From: a bacterium Ga0077546
Lineage (GTDB): Bacteria > Cyanobacteriota > Vampirovibrionia > Obscuribacterales > Obscuribacteraceae
Assembly: GCA_001464165.1 (NCBI GenBank)
Contig: LNEX01000055.1
Location: 1-18,055 of the forward strand
Length of the DNA stretch: 18,055 nucleotides
Direction of reading: 5' to 3'
Every line of letters starts with the position of its first letter. Within the stretch, counting starts at the first letter, position 1. The position numbers and the translations under genes are program-made. Under the pieces are notes generated by a model, which was given only the letters and a program-made list of their open reading frames with translations, made no database searches and was not told the origin of the DNA. Positions 1 to 6,491 of this stretch are shown one piece after another.

Positions 1-111
1 AACGCTGAAGGCTTCCGTCTTTGTTCATTCTGGACGATCGGGCTTGGCTCGCTGACATGGCTATTTGTCTGCCTAGCGCCAGACGACGAGACTGCTAAAG
101 AGACCCGCTAG
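1..111 (+). CDS. 3' end of a membrane-protein gene (partial)
   Basis: Frame 1 is open from the first base to a TAG at 109-111 and gives 36 residues. They contain one hydrophobic stretch (FWTIGLGSLTWLFVCLAP) followed by a short charged tail (DDETAKETR). This looks like the last membrane helix and cytoplasmic C-terminus of a protein that begins upstream of the window. The next gene starts 36 nt downstream with its own strong ribosome site, so the two may be co-transcribed. Too little remains to name a family. The call rests only on the open frame, the hydrophobic segment and the position directly before a clear gene. Confidence 0.55.
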   Translation, partial: NAEGFRLCSFWTIGLGSLTWLFVCLAPDDETAKETR

Positions 112-147
112 AACTAGTCAATTAAGAAAACAAAAATAGGAGCCAAA

Positions 148-462
148 ATGACTACTACTCAGACCAACAAACAAAACCCAGTGCAACCCTACGATAACTT
201 CGTTATGAGTGCACTGCATCCGGACTTCACTAATAACGAAATCTATCAACGGTTCTTGCAAGCATGCAAAGACATGCTGGAAGCTAAAGTTAGCGAATTG
301 ATTTCGGGCCGCGCTCCGTACATCTATATTCCTTCTGACGTGTCAGAACAGATGGCCCAGCAAGTTGTTCAATCTTTCAACGACGCTGGCGGTTGGCTCT
401 GCGCAATTCATTACCATGGTGATGAGCCCTGGATTGAATTTCGCAAAAATGTGAGTGAATAA
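148..462 (+). CDS. Hypothetical 104-aa soluble protein
   Basis: The ATG at 148 has a good Shine-Dalgarno (AGGAG at 138-142, 5 nt spacer). There is no signal peptide or membrane segment. Residues ~25-55 look helical. The C-terminal half reads as strand (YIYIPSDV), helix (SEQMAQQVVQSFNDAGGW), strand (LCAIHYHGDEPWIEF). A small alpha/beta unit ending in 'AGGW...WIEF' is reminiscent of short phage-associated proteins with an 'AGW...D..x.F' ending, but this is a weak resemblance and not an assignment. No terminator is obvious before the structured leader at 492, so transcription could continue into the coiled-coil genes. Function unknown. Confidence 0.8.
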   Translation: MTTTQTNKQNPVQPYDNFVMSALHPDFTNNEIYQRFLQACKDMLEAKVSELISGRAPYIYIPSDVSEQMAQQVVQSFNDAGGWLCAIHYHGDEPWIEFRKNVSE

Positions 463-491
463 ACACACTTAACTAGTTACCAGATACCGAT

Positions 492-637
492 ACTGCGGCT
501 CAGGTGAGCGTCTTTGCTATGACAAAGAAGGGTGGTTCGAGTCCACGCAGTTTTCCTTTGGCAGACAGTCTACTGCCAAAAACCTGAAGCAATTGCTGAA
601 GGATGTTCGATAGACACTATTCACTGGAGACCGCCTC
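492..637 (+). promoter_or_regulatory. tRNA-like structured 5' leader, copy 1
   Basis: Positions 492-551 fold like a shortened tRNA. ACTGC pairs with GCAGT (492-496/547-551) as an acceptor stem. GCTC-AGGT-GAGC (498-509) is D-arm-like, and CTTTG-CTATGA-CAAAG (512-527) is anticodon-arm-like. GTGG-TTCGAGT-CCAC (532-546) carries a perfect tRNA T-loop (TTCRANY) and B-box (GGTTCGAGTCC). A second hairpin follows (TTTGGCAG 557-564 / CTGCCAAA 573-580). The leader ends in the Shine-Dalgarno GGAG (626-629), 8 nt before the ATG at 638. It is ~96% identical to copy 2 at 1203. At ~60 nt, with a 4-nt D-loop and a 6-nt anticodon loop, it is not a normal tRNA. A cis-regulatory RNA or a tRNA-derived recombination site are the main options. 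Confidence 0.6.
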
Positions 638-1099
638 ATGGCTAATTTACTAGACCGTTGTATTCAATTTCGCTTAGCTGAGGAAGCGTTAGAACTCAAC
701 GAGGCAATCAAGTATTCGCAAATAATCGCTGATGAAGCGCAAGAGAAAGTCAATAAATACACCCGTTTGCTAAATCAGGCAAACGAACAAAAACGCAAGG
801 CATTAAGCGATGGAAAAGAGCTTATTGAAAAAGCTCTTGCCAAACAGCAGACTGAGCTTGAAGTAGCGCAAGCAAACCACCAAGCGAAATTGGCGGAATT
901 GAACACGTCATTCCAACAACAGCAAGAATGGTTGGAAAATCGCATTGAACAACTAGCAAAAACCAAATCTGCTAAAGCGGCTGCGGTACAAAATGAATTT
1001 GAAAACTTTGTCGACGATACTAACTCTCGAAAACAGATTGGCACACGCGAGATTGCTCGCATTCAATCACTTCTTGCCGGAACCGAAGAAGATAGTTAG
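638..1099 (+). CDS. Coiled-coil protein, paralogue 1
   Basis: 153 aa with a Shine-Dalgarno GGAG 8 nt before the ATG. Nearly the whole chain from residue ~10 to 145 is a charged, Ala/Gln/Glu/Lys-rich helix of coiled-coil type. There is no signal peptide, membrane segment or catalytic motif. It is homologous to the product of 1348-1818: both share LNQA...KR, an LE/A-rich middle, NSR....EIARI and a terminal LL. Similarity is confined to the coil, whereas the leaders in front of the two genes are almost identical. A structural or scaffolding role is plausible, but function is unknown. The gene ends in a 7-bp tandem repeat that supplies its stop codon. Confidence 0.8.
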   Translation: MANLLDRCIQFRLAEEALELNEAIKYSQIIADEAQEKVNKYTRLLNQANEQKRKALSDGKELIEKALAKQQTELEVAQANHQAKLAELNTSFQQQQEWLENRIEQLAKTKSAKAAAVQNEFENFVDDTNSRKQIGTREIARIQSLLAGTEEDS

Positions 1100-1120
1100 T
1101 AGTTAGTAGTTAGTAGCTAG
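1093..1120 (+). repeat. Four tandem copies of the 7-mer TAGTTAG
   Basis: TAGTTAG occurs three times head to tail (1093-1113), then once as TAGCTAG (1114-1120). The first copy supplies the TAG stop of the coiled-coil gene (1097-1099). Because 7 is not a multiple of 3, the array puts TAG stops in all three forward frames. Slipped-strand expansion at the gene end is the simplest origin. Confidence 0.85.
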
Positions 1121-1178
1121 ACAGATAGCGGCGTAGCTTCGGCAGGCTTATGCTGTCTAGCTTGCTAGAAAACTAGCT
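1116..1178 (+). repeat. 10-bp inverted repeat and adjoining hairpin
   Basis: AGCTAGACAG (1116-1125) is the exact reverse complement of CTGTCTAGCT (1153-1162), a perfect 10-bp stem with a 27-nt loop. Directly after it, GCTAG-AAAA-CTAGC (1165-1178) forms a 5-bp tetraloop hairpin. No U-tract follows either one. They may be a 3' end-protection structure or part of the duplicated leader module that follows at 1203. An ordinary intrinsic terminator is unlikely. Confidence 0.6.
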
Positions 1179-1202
1179 CTAGGACAAATCAATCAAATTG
1201 GT

Positions 1203-1347
1203 GCTGCGGCTCAGGTGAGCGTCTTTGCTATAACAAAGAAGGGTGGTTCGAGTCCACGCAGTTTTCTTTTGGCAGACAGTCTACTGCCAAAACCTGAAGC
1301 AATTGCTGACGGATGTTCGATAGACACTATTCATTGGAGACCGACCT
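1203..1347 (+). promoter_or_regulatory. tRNA-like structured 5' leader, copy 2
   Basis: Same architecture as copy 1. The acceptor-like stem is CTGCG/CGCAG (1204-1208/1257-1261) with an outer G1203-U1262 wobble where copy 1 has A-U. The D-arm-like GCTC-AGGT-GAGC, the anticodon-like hairpin and the T-arm with TTCGAGT loop are unchanged. The second hairpin is one pair longer (TTTTGGCAG 1267-1275 / CTGCCAAAA 1284-1292). The Shine-Dalgarno GGAG (1336-1339) sits 8 nt before the ATG at 1348. Differences from copy 1 fall in loops, linkers or as a wobble. A possible leader peptide is not conserved: the internal ATG at 519 is ATA here and a 1-nt indel shifts the frame, so conservation acts on nucleic acid. 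Confidence 0.6.
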
Positions 1348-1818
1348 ATGTCTTTTCATTCTATATTCTCTCGTCTCTTTCCTTCTTGCCAGACCACTCC
1401 CCCTATCACAACGGAAGTACCAACTATTGTTGAGGCAATACAGTCAACAGACGCTGAAACCAACGCAGCATTGCAGCAAGTAGAGCTTTTGCGTGCCCAA
1501 CTGAACCAAGCTGAACAACACAAGCGTTCAGTCCTTGAGTCTGCCCAGCAAACAATTGAAGCCAGCTTGAACAAGGAAAGCGAGCAACTAGAGGCAGCTA
1601 AAAGCGCTCACGCGCAGCAACTGCAAGACCTAGAAAATCATTTCAATCAGCGTCGCGCTGCGCTCGAAAGTCAAATAAAGAATCTTTCAAAAGTCAGCGC
1701 TGAAACAGTAGGCCTCGCTGAAGCCGAATTTCAAGCTGCCGCGCAAGAAGCCAACTCTCGTGCTCAACTTGCTAAAGACGAAATTGCTCGCATTGAAAAA
1801 TTGCTCGGTAACCCGTAA
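1348..1818 (+). CDS. Coiled-coil protein, paralogue 2
   Basis: 156 aa with a Shine-Dalgarno GGAG 8 nt before the ATG. The N-terminal ~35 residues (FHSIFSRLFPSCQ, then Pro/Thr-rich) differ completely from paralogue 1. From residue ~38 to the end it is a continuous Ala/Gln/Glu-rich coiled coil that aligns with paralogue 1 (LNQAEQHKR, an EQLEAAKSAHAQQL-type repeat, ANSRAQLAKDEIARIEKLL). It has no catalytic motif and no clear signal peptide. The shared leader points to the same control for both genes, and the divergent N-termini may set different locations or partners. A stable stem-loop 39 nt after the stop probably ends the transcript. Confidence 0.8.
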   Translation: MSFHSIFSRLFPSCQTTPPITTEVPTIVEAIQSTDAETNAALQQVELLRAQLNQAEQHKRSVLESAQQTIEASLNKESEQLEAAKSAHAQQLQDLENHFNQRRAALESQIKNLSKVSAETVGLAEAEFQAAAQEANSRAQLAKDEIARIEKLLGNP

Positions 1819-1856
1819 CTTCCGTTGCCTTACAGCATCGGCTAAATAGCTTAACT

Positions 1857-1891
1857 CAAGCCTATGACTGCGTCTGGCACTCATAGGCTTG
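1857..1891 (+). terminator. Strong stem-loop after coiled-coil gene 2
   Basis: CAAGCCTATGA (1857-1867) pairs perfectly with TCATAGGCTTG (1881-1891): 11 bp with a 13-nt loop, followed by TTCCTT. The U-tract is poor, so it may work as a weak terminator or as a 3' stabiliser. Confidence 0.55.
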
Positions 1892-1917
1892 TTCCTTAAC
1901 TCACAACTAACAAGAGA

Positions 1918-2166
1918 ATGAAAAACTACACTGATGACTCGAAGCTTCATATAGGTAATGCCCAAGTCATTGCCTTCTGCTTCATTTGGGGCGCCAGCCT
2001 CATCTCTGCCATACCACTCTTCCTGGAACTCTATCTCCCTCTATTCTGTGCTGGCTTCAGCTTCCTTACAGTATCTGCGATGGGCTTAGAGCTACGGCGA
2101 CGCTCACATCGTCGTCTAGTGCTTGAGAAACTACTGAAACGGCCAAGCTACATAAAGAAGAAATAG
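1918..2166 (+). CDS. Small two-helix membrane protein
   Basis: 82 aa. The polar N-terminus (~15 residues) is followed by two hydrophobic helices, roughly residues 16-36 (VIAFCFIWGASLISAIPLF) and 38-57 (LYLPLFCAGFSFLTVSAMGL). A strongly basic tail (LRRRSHRR...KRPSYIKKK) should by the positive-inside rule face the cytoplasm. The ribosome site is weak (AAGAG). The stop is 34 nt upstream of a clear intrinsic terminator, so this is the last gene of the rightward block. It resembles the 78-aa protein at 10048, also two-TM, last in its block and placed before the same type of terminator, though I see no clear sequence homology. Function unknown. Confidence 0.7.
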   Translation: MKNYTDDSKLHIGNAQVIAFCFIWGASLISAIPLFLELYLPLFCAGFSFLTVSAMGLELRRRSHRRLVLEKLLKRPSYIKKK

Positions 2167-2199
2167 TGCCAGTGCCAAACTAGTCAAAAACTATTCTCA

Positions 2200-2219
2200 G
2201 GGCTCCTCAGCCTTTTTTT
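2200..2219 (+). terminator. Intrinsic terminator, convergent junction 1
   Basis: GGCT-CCTC-AGCC, with a further G-U closing pair, is followed by seven T (2213-2219). The hairpin is nearly the same as the one at 10432 (loop CCTC against CCTT), and GACCGGTC follows 24 nt after the stem. Confidence 0.8.
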
Positions 2220-2236
2220 CTTCGTGGCTCATAATC

Positions 2237-2244
2237 GACCGGTC
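2237..2244. other. GACCGGTC palindrome, junction 1
   Basis: Perfect 8-bp palindrome in the space between convergent genes, 24 nt past the terminator stem. Context is ATAATC-GACCGGTC-TACT. The window has three exact copies, one at each of its three convergent junctions. Confidence 0.7.
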
Positions 2245-2259
2245 TACTAACAATTCAAG

Positions 2260-2315
2260 AAAAAAATTCGAGCCAATCTTAGGTAGCACGTGACGATGAA
2301 AGAATCATCGCCACG
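2260..2315 (-). terminator. Minus-strand 3' stem-loop after the SAM-domain operon
   Basis: On the minus strand CGTGGCGATGA (2315-2305) pairs with TCATCGTCACG (2299-2289): 11 bp including one G-U, loop TTCTT. The G-U pair would be an A-C mismatch on the plus strand, so the structure favours minus-strand RNA. A run of seven U (2266-2260) comes 22 nt later, which is far for a classical terminator. Confidence 0.45.
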
Positions 2316-2352
2316 CACTATTAGGATTTAGCTAGGAGATTGTCCGATGGTT

Positions 2353-3342
2353 TTACCAGGGGGAGGAACGTGTTACGCGTCCTTTTACCCGCGGCTCCGC
2401 AACGTTAAATTGCTGCTTGGGGCGAGGGGCATTAGGAGGTAAAAGACGATTAAGCTCGAATATACCTTGGCGCACTTTTGCAAGATCTAAAACTACGTCT
2501 CCTTGCTTGTGGTAATAATCGGCGGTGGTGCCAACCACAGATGTGGGAAGCTCGCGACGCAGACTAGTGGCAATAGTATCTGTGTAATAGACACGATTAC
2601 CAGTGCTGGTGGCTAAACAGCTGCCTCCAATATAGGTGTGGTCGTCCTGAACTCGTTGCGCGAGGTCTGGCACATTGCCATCATGACCGTGGATTGCAGG
2701 CAAGAAGAGCTTATTCGGAAAGCGAGTCTTAAAAGTGAAAATCAATGGCGCGGCCTGCTTCGCCTCAACATTGTCGAAGCAGCAAAATGCCACAGGCCAT
2801 CCATACCATTCTTCGTAACTGCGCAGTAAAGACTCATTTATATCGGGGCGACGGCTGGTAGGAATAGCCTCCAAGGCACCAAAAGCATCGCCTGCAAACT
2901 GAGCCATGACAATGCTATAAACATCGAACTCGAGGATGTAAACCTCACCACGAGGCTCACCATAAGATAGGCCCTTGCACATACCTCGGGTAGTTTCAGC
3001 GGGAATAAGCGCTTCAGCCATGTCCTTGAGGCAATTCTTGAAGTTACGCGTGTCAAGAATTCCAATGTCCATCACTAACGAATCTGGATGCAATGGAATA
3101 GGCAAGATCATGCAGTTCGCTGTCGAAAGGCTCTGCAGCGTATATCCTTCGCTATCCCAATCAAAACGCGGCTCACCTTCATCTTCATATACTCCACGAG
3201 AGAGACGTACATCCCCACTAGTTTGGCCGCCGACGAGACTTTGTACCCGGTTCTGATAGCCCATGGCGTGAAAGCCAGGCTTGATCTCCCATGCGGCGAC
3301 AATTGTGTTGGCAAGCTTTGCTGGTCCTGAAGTTACACACAT
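2353..3342 (-). CDS. Hypothetical 329-aa protein
   Basis: 329 aa behind a strong ribosome site on the minus strand (AGGAG, 9 nt before ATG). There is no signal peptide or membrane helix. The sequence is of mixed alpha/beta type with several Cys (MCVTSG at the start, NCMILPIPLHPDSLVMDIGILDTR around 96-120, FCCFDNVEA around 195) and a basic, disordered-looking end (RPKQQFNVAEPRVKGRVTR). I do not recognise the family. It follows the two SAM-domain paralogues by 64 nt on the same strand and probably shares their transcript. By context it may act with them, but the residues suggest no reaction. Confidence 0.8.
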   Translation of the reverse strand: MCVTSGPAKLANTIVAAWEIKPGFHAMGYQNRVQSLVGGQTSGDVRLSRGVYEDEGEPRFDWDSEGYTLQSLSTANCMILPIPLHPDSLVMDIGILDTRNFKNCLKDMAEALIPAETTRGMCKGLSYGEPRGEVYILEFDVYSIVMAQFAGDAFGALEAIPTSRRPDINESLLRSYEEWYGWPVAFCCFDNVEAKQAAPLIFTFKTRFPNKLFLPAIHGHDGNVPDLAQRVQDDHTYIGGSCLATSTGNRVYYTDTIATSLRRELPTSVVGTTADYYHKQGDVVLDLAKVRQGIFELNRLLPPNAPRPKQQFNVAEPRVKGRVTRSSPW

Positions 3343-3406
3343 ATTGGTGCTCCTAATTTATTTTGCTTTTGATTTTGATTGAGAGTGAGAAGTAAGAAGT
3401 GAGACT

Positions 3407-4885
3407 CTAGAGAATTTGAACATTGCGCTGTTGAGTCAGTTCAACAGCAAGAGCAATAAGCTCATCGCGGGTTTTGTACTGAGGCATAGGCACGTTGCCA
3501 CCAAAGATGTCGGGCTCATCTCCGGCAAGGCAATAGAAGTAGCTGACATTGCAGCCGCATAATTCACCACCACCTCGCCCGTCACCAAACCAGATGAGAG
3601 TGGTAATGGTGCAGCCAGAAAACTCTCCTGAGCCAACGATGACCAGAGGCAAAGTGCAGCCAGAAAAATCATCAACCTTAGGGCTAATAACCATGGGCAA
3701 CTGACAGCCAGAGCGGTCTTTCACCTTATTGCCAAACTTTGGAAAGGGCCACCCAGTAGAAGGTGCACCGGCGATTTTTGCATCAGTCTGCTTCTGTCCA
3801 ACTGGCTCGGCTGCCTTTCGCGTCAAATTCTTTAGTTGTGAGAAGGGCTGGATTTCCTCCGAACTACCTGGCAAAACAAGGGTGAAATAGGTACAGAGTC
3901 GACCAGCCAGCATACCGACGACTTGCAAATAGTCTCGGTTGATTTCAGCCGTTGCTGGACAAGCTGCAATTGCTCGCACGCACTGCTCATACGCGAGAGC
4001 AAGCCTGAATTTATTGGCAATTTCTGGCCCGAATCGTTTAGTAAGAAAAATGATAGCGCCTTCGTCAGGGCTGTCATAATTCAATACTCCAGCGTTAGCA
4101 AGCAGCAACGGCTCTTTAATCAACGACACAAGGTCATTAATTATTGATACCACTGATAGTGCCTGCTCAGGCATCTCGGAGGCGATCATTGCATTTGACA
4201 GCCCCTCAGCAGCCAGTGGAATCAGGTTACGCAAGGCAACCAGTCCGGTGGCATCGCCGCCAATATTAATCCGCGCTTGGGCTCCTAGCAAATCGGAGGC
4301 TTCAAGCTGTGCCGACATGGTGCGGGCAGTCAAAATCAGGCTATCAAAACTTCCAGAGAAGAGTTTGGGTACAGAACTCAGCAATTCATCCTTGGCAATA
4401 TTAGAGATATATTGCTGGGTGCGAGTTCTTTCCTTCCACGAGTGAATGCGCGCGCGCAACTGCATATCTTCGAGCATAATACTTGCCCAGAATGCGCTGT
4501 CGAACACATCAAGGATGCCGGTGCTGACAATAATATAGGCGAGAACTGAGTCAGCAGCGCGATTGGCAAACTCCACATTGATTCTTGGCTTAATTGAGCT
4601 GAGGTTGAGTCCAGAGCTACTCAATTGTTGCAGGAATGCATTAGTGTCAAATGCCTGTGGACTAGTCTCTTCAGCTACAGCTTGAGCGGGAGAAGACTGC
4701 CCTAAGCCTGCCAGCGCAAGAACTTTCTTTCTGTCTCCAAGCAGCGTTAGTCCAGCTTCGATCAGGTCATCATTGCTGCACTCTTGTAGTGATTCCAAGG
4801 TATCAAGACCGTTCTCAGCCAATGCCTCAATCGCTTGTTCTGAAATCTTCTTACTTCTGAGCAGTGCACGAAAATCGTCGGTCAT
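3407..4885 (-). CDS. SAM-domain protein with C-terminal Cys repeat
   Basis: 492 aa from the ATG at 4885. An upstream in-frame ATG at 4909 would add MYLWWTTI, but it has no ribosome site and breaks alignment with the paralogue, so the inner start (preceded by GGTGGA) is preferred. Residues ~8-60 form a SAM-like (sterile alpha motif) helical domain: ENGLDTLESL...NDDLIEAGLTLLGDRKKVL. A long helical domain (~90-350) is shared with the product of 4994-6145 (PRI...F, LRARI..W...RTQQYISN, A.EQ...A.AACP). Residues ~390-466 hold five imperfect 15-20-residue repeats around [DE]-x-S-G-C-x-[LI], for example FSGCTLPLVI, which suggests a beta-solenoid or metal/disulfide ladder. This part is absent from the paralogue. 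SAM domains mediate self-association, so a scaffold role is likely. Confidence 0.8.
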   Translation of the reverse strand: MTDDFRALLRSKKISEQAIEALAENGLDTLESLQECSNDDLIEAGLTLLGDRKKVLALAGLGQSSPAQAVAEETSPQAFDTNAFLQQLSSSGLNLSSIKPRINVEFANRAADSVLAYIIVSTGILDVFDSAFWASIMLEDMQLRARIHSWKERTRTQQYISNIAKDELLSSVPKLFSGSFDSLILTARTMSAQLEASDLLGAQARINIGGDATGLVALRNLIPLAAEGLSNAMIASEMPEQALSVVSIINDLVSLIKEPLLLANAGVLNYDSPDEGAIIFLTKRFGPEIANKFRLALAYEQCVRAIAACPATAEINRDYLQVVGMLAGRLCTYFTLVLPGSSEEIQPFSQLKNLTRKAAEPVGQKQTDAKIAGAPSTGWPFPKFGNKVKDRSGCQLPMVISPKVDDFSGCTLPLVIVGSGEFSGCTITTLIWFGDGRGGGELCGCNVSYFYCLAGDEPDIFGGNVPMPQYKTRDELIALAVELTQQRNVQIL

Positions 4886-4993
4886 AATTGTTGTCCACCA
4901 TAGGTACAAAGATTTGAAATGGAGAGGAAGAACGGCTAGGGGCCATCCTTCCTTTCGCTAGCTATCTAACAATGCGGTAATGCGTCGGCAGCT

Positions 4994-6145
4994 TTAACGG
5001 CGGATTTGCAGAGAGAGAGAGAAGTTGAAGCGAAAGCTGACTTGTCCACTCTGAGTAGCTGCAGATTGGCGTTGAACAGGAGCCGAAGTAGACTCGGTTG
5101 AGCCCCCTGATACTGCCGTGTAATAGGTCGCCACCTGAGAAGCAAGCTGTCCGAATACGTTTAGGTAGCTAGCATCTGCGCTCTGCGGACATGCCGCTAG
5201 AGCATTGAGCAACTGCTCATAACTCAGAGCAAGACGGAAGCGATTGGCAACATCCGAACCAAGACGGCGCTGCAAGAAGAGAATAGCTCCTTCATCAGCG
5301 CTCGTGGCGTTAGTGATACCAGCAGCAGCCTGCAGTCGGCTATCTTTTAGAATGTCGAGCAGGTCGCGCAACAAGCTCACAAAGCTCACAGACATCTCAG
5401 GCAAGGGAGAGCTGATCATCCGTTGGCTAATTTCTTCGGCGGCTAGCGGAATGAGAGTTTGCAATTGCCCGTAAGAAGCTGCGTCGCTGCCAACATCTAT
5501 ACGAGCCTGATTACCAAGCAACTGAAGAGCGCCTTGTTGTGAGCTGAGCTTGGATGAACTGCTGACCAGATTTTGGAAGTGCATACCAAATAGTTGGCTT
5601 ACACCTTCGCCCAGTTCACCTAACGCCTCGTTAGAAATATAGCGCTCGGTACGGAAATTTTCTGTCCAGCGACTGATCCGGCTGCGCAACTCCAAATCTT
5701 CAAGTTGCAATTGTTGCCAAAAGTCCTTACGGGTGAACACGTCACAAAGACCTGTTCCTACGAGGACGAAAGAACTGGCCGCTTGAGCAGCACTGCGAAT
5801 GAAATCTGGCTTGATGCGCGGATTGAGGGCTTGGGCGCTGAAACCGAGCGAGCTTGCACTGTTACCTAGCAGATAGGCGTAGGGGTTAGCTGTAACGAAT
5901 GGAGCATCAGCGACAGCCTCAGCTTTCACCTCAAGATTGAGAGTATCAGCTGCTACTGTAGTCGGGAACGCTGCCTTAATCTTGTTGCGCGCACCAACAC
6001 TCAAGCCGACTTCCTTAAGTTCATCTTTTGTAACGCTCACAAGGGCTGCATCCGTGTCTAAGCCGTTGTTTTCCAGAACCGCTACTTCCGCTTCGCTAAG
6101 AGCGATAGAGAGTAATTGAGCGCGAAGTTCGTTTGAAATTGCCAT
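4994..6145 (-). CDS. SAM-domain protein, paralogue without repeat tail
   Basis: 383 aa, ATG behind AGGA (8-9 nt spacer). The N-terminal SAM-like domain (residues ~14-62: LENNGLDTDAALVSVTKDEL, then VGLSVGARNKIKAAF) matches the SAM pattern of a five-helix bundle with the closing G-x-R-x-K-I helix. A linker follows, then the helical domain shared with the 492-aa neighbour (NPRIKPDF, LRSRISRWTENFRTERYISN, EGAILFLQRRLGSDVANRFRLALSYEQ). The tail (SAPVQRQSAATQSG...) is low complexity and ends in alternating Phe/Leu residues (FRFNFSLSLQIRR). It is first in the minus-strand block and lies 108 nt from its paralogue. It is probably a homotypic or heterotypic assembly protein; no enzyme motif is seen. 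Confidence 0.8.
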   Translation of the reverse strand: MAISNELRAQLLSIALSEAEVAVLENNGLDTDAALVSVTKDELKEVGLSVGARNKIKAAFPTTVAADTLNLEVKAEAVADAPFVTANPYAYLLGNSASSLGFSAQALNPRIKPDFIRSAAQAASSFVLVGTGLCDVFTRKDFWQQLQLEDLELRSRISRWTENFRTERYISNEALGELGEGVSQLFGMHFQNLVSSSSKLSSQQGALQLLGNQARIDVGSDAASYGQLQTLIPLAAEEISQRMISSPLPEMSVSFVSLLRDLLDILKDSRLQAAAGITNATSADEGAILFLQRRLGSDVANRFRLALSYEQLLNALAACPQSADASYLNVFGQLASQVATYYTAVSGGSTESTSAPVQRQSAATQSGQVSFRFNFSLSLQIRR

Positions 6146-6267
6146 ATTTTTGATTTCCTAGTTTTAGGTTCTGACTTTGATTTGACGTAGAATCGCTGTT
6201 GCAGACTCAATTTCAATTTGAAGCAAGAAAAACAGTAGATGCGTAATTCTGGATACAAAATCAAACA

Positions 6268-6288
6268 CTCAACACTAGCAGTGTCGAG
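6268..6288 (-). terminator. Stem-loop in the 346-nt gap 6146-6491
   Basis: The minus strand reads CTCGACACT-GCT-AGTGTTGAG: 9 bp with one G-U that would be a mismatch on the plus strand, followed by a loosely U-rich TGTTTGATTTTG. It lies 204 nt after the stop of the DUF3598 gene, so it could end that transcript. Otherwise the gap 6146-6491 must hold the promoter of the SAM-domain operon. I see no convincing -35/-10 pair and no gene there. Confidence 0.35.
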
Positions 6289-6491
6289 AAAATGGCTGTG
6301 TTGGAACTACGTGGATTTTCTGTGTTTATTTTGCCGGAATTGAGTGAATAGAATTGAGATGCTTTAATAGTTGCAAAAGTTGTCGCCGATATTCAACCTC
6401 AGATTGAAGTTAGCGCGCCTAGTAATGCGTAATATCCACTGAAAAGTGACGTCCTGATATCACGCGAATCACCAGAAAAAAGAATGACAAA

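Noticed and set aside
492..551. A genuine tRNA gene
   Set aside because: The T-arm is perfect, but total length (~60 nt), the 4-nt D-loop, the 6-nt anticodon loop without a clear anticodon, and the short acceptor stem rule out a normal tRNA.
530..551. T-box antiterminator resemblance (GGGTGG...)
   Set aside because: The conserved T-box bulge (UGGN pairing with tRNA ends), specifier loop and terminator/antiterminator pair are not present, and the downstream gene is not aminoacylation- or amino-acid-related.
1215..1433. Open frame through leader copy 2
   Set aside because: The equivalent frame in copy 1 is interrupted by a 1-nt indel and the internal ATG is not conserved, so this is a by-product of the RNA element.
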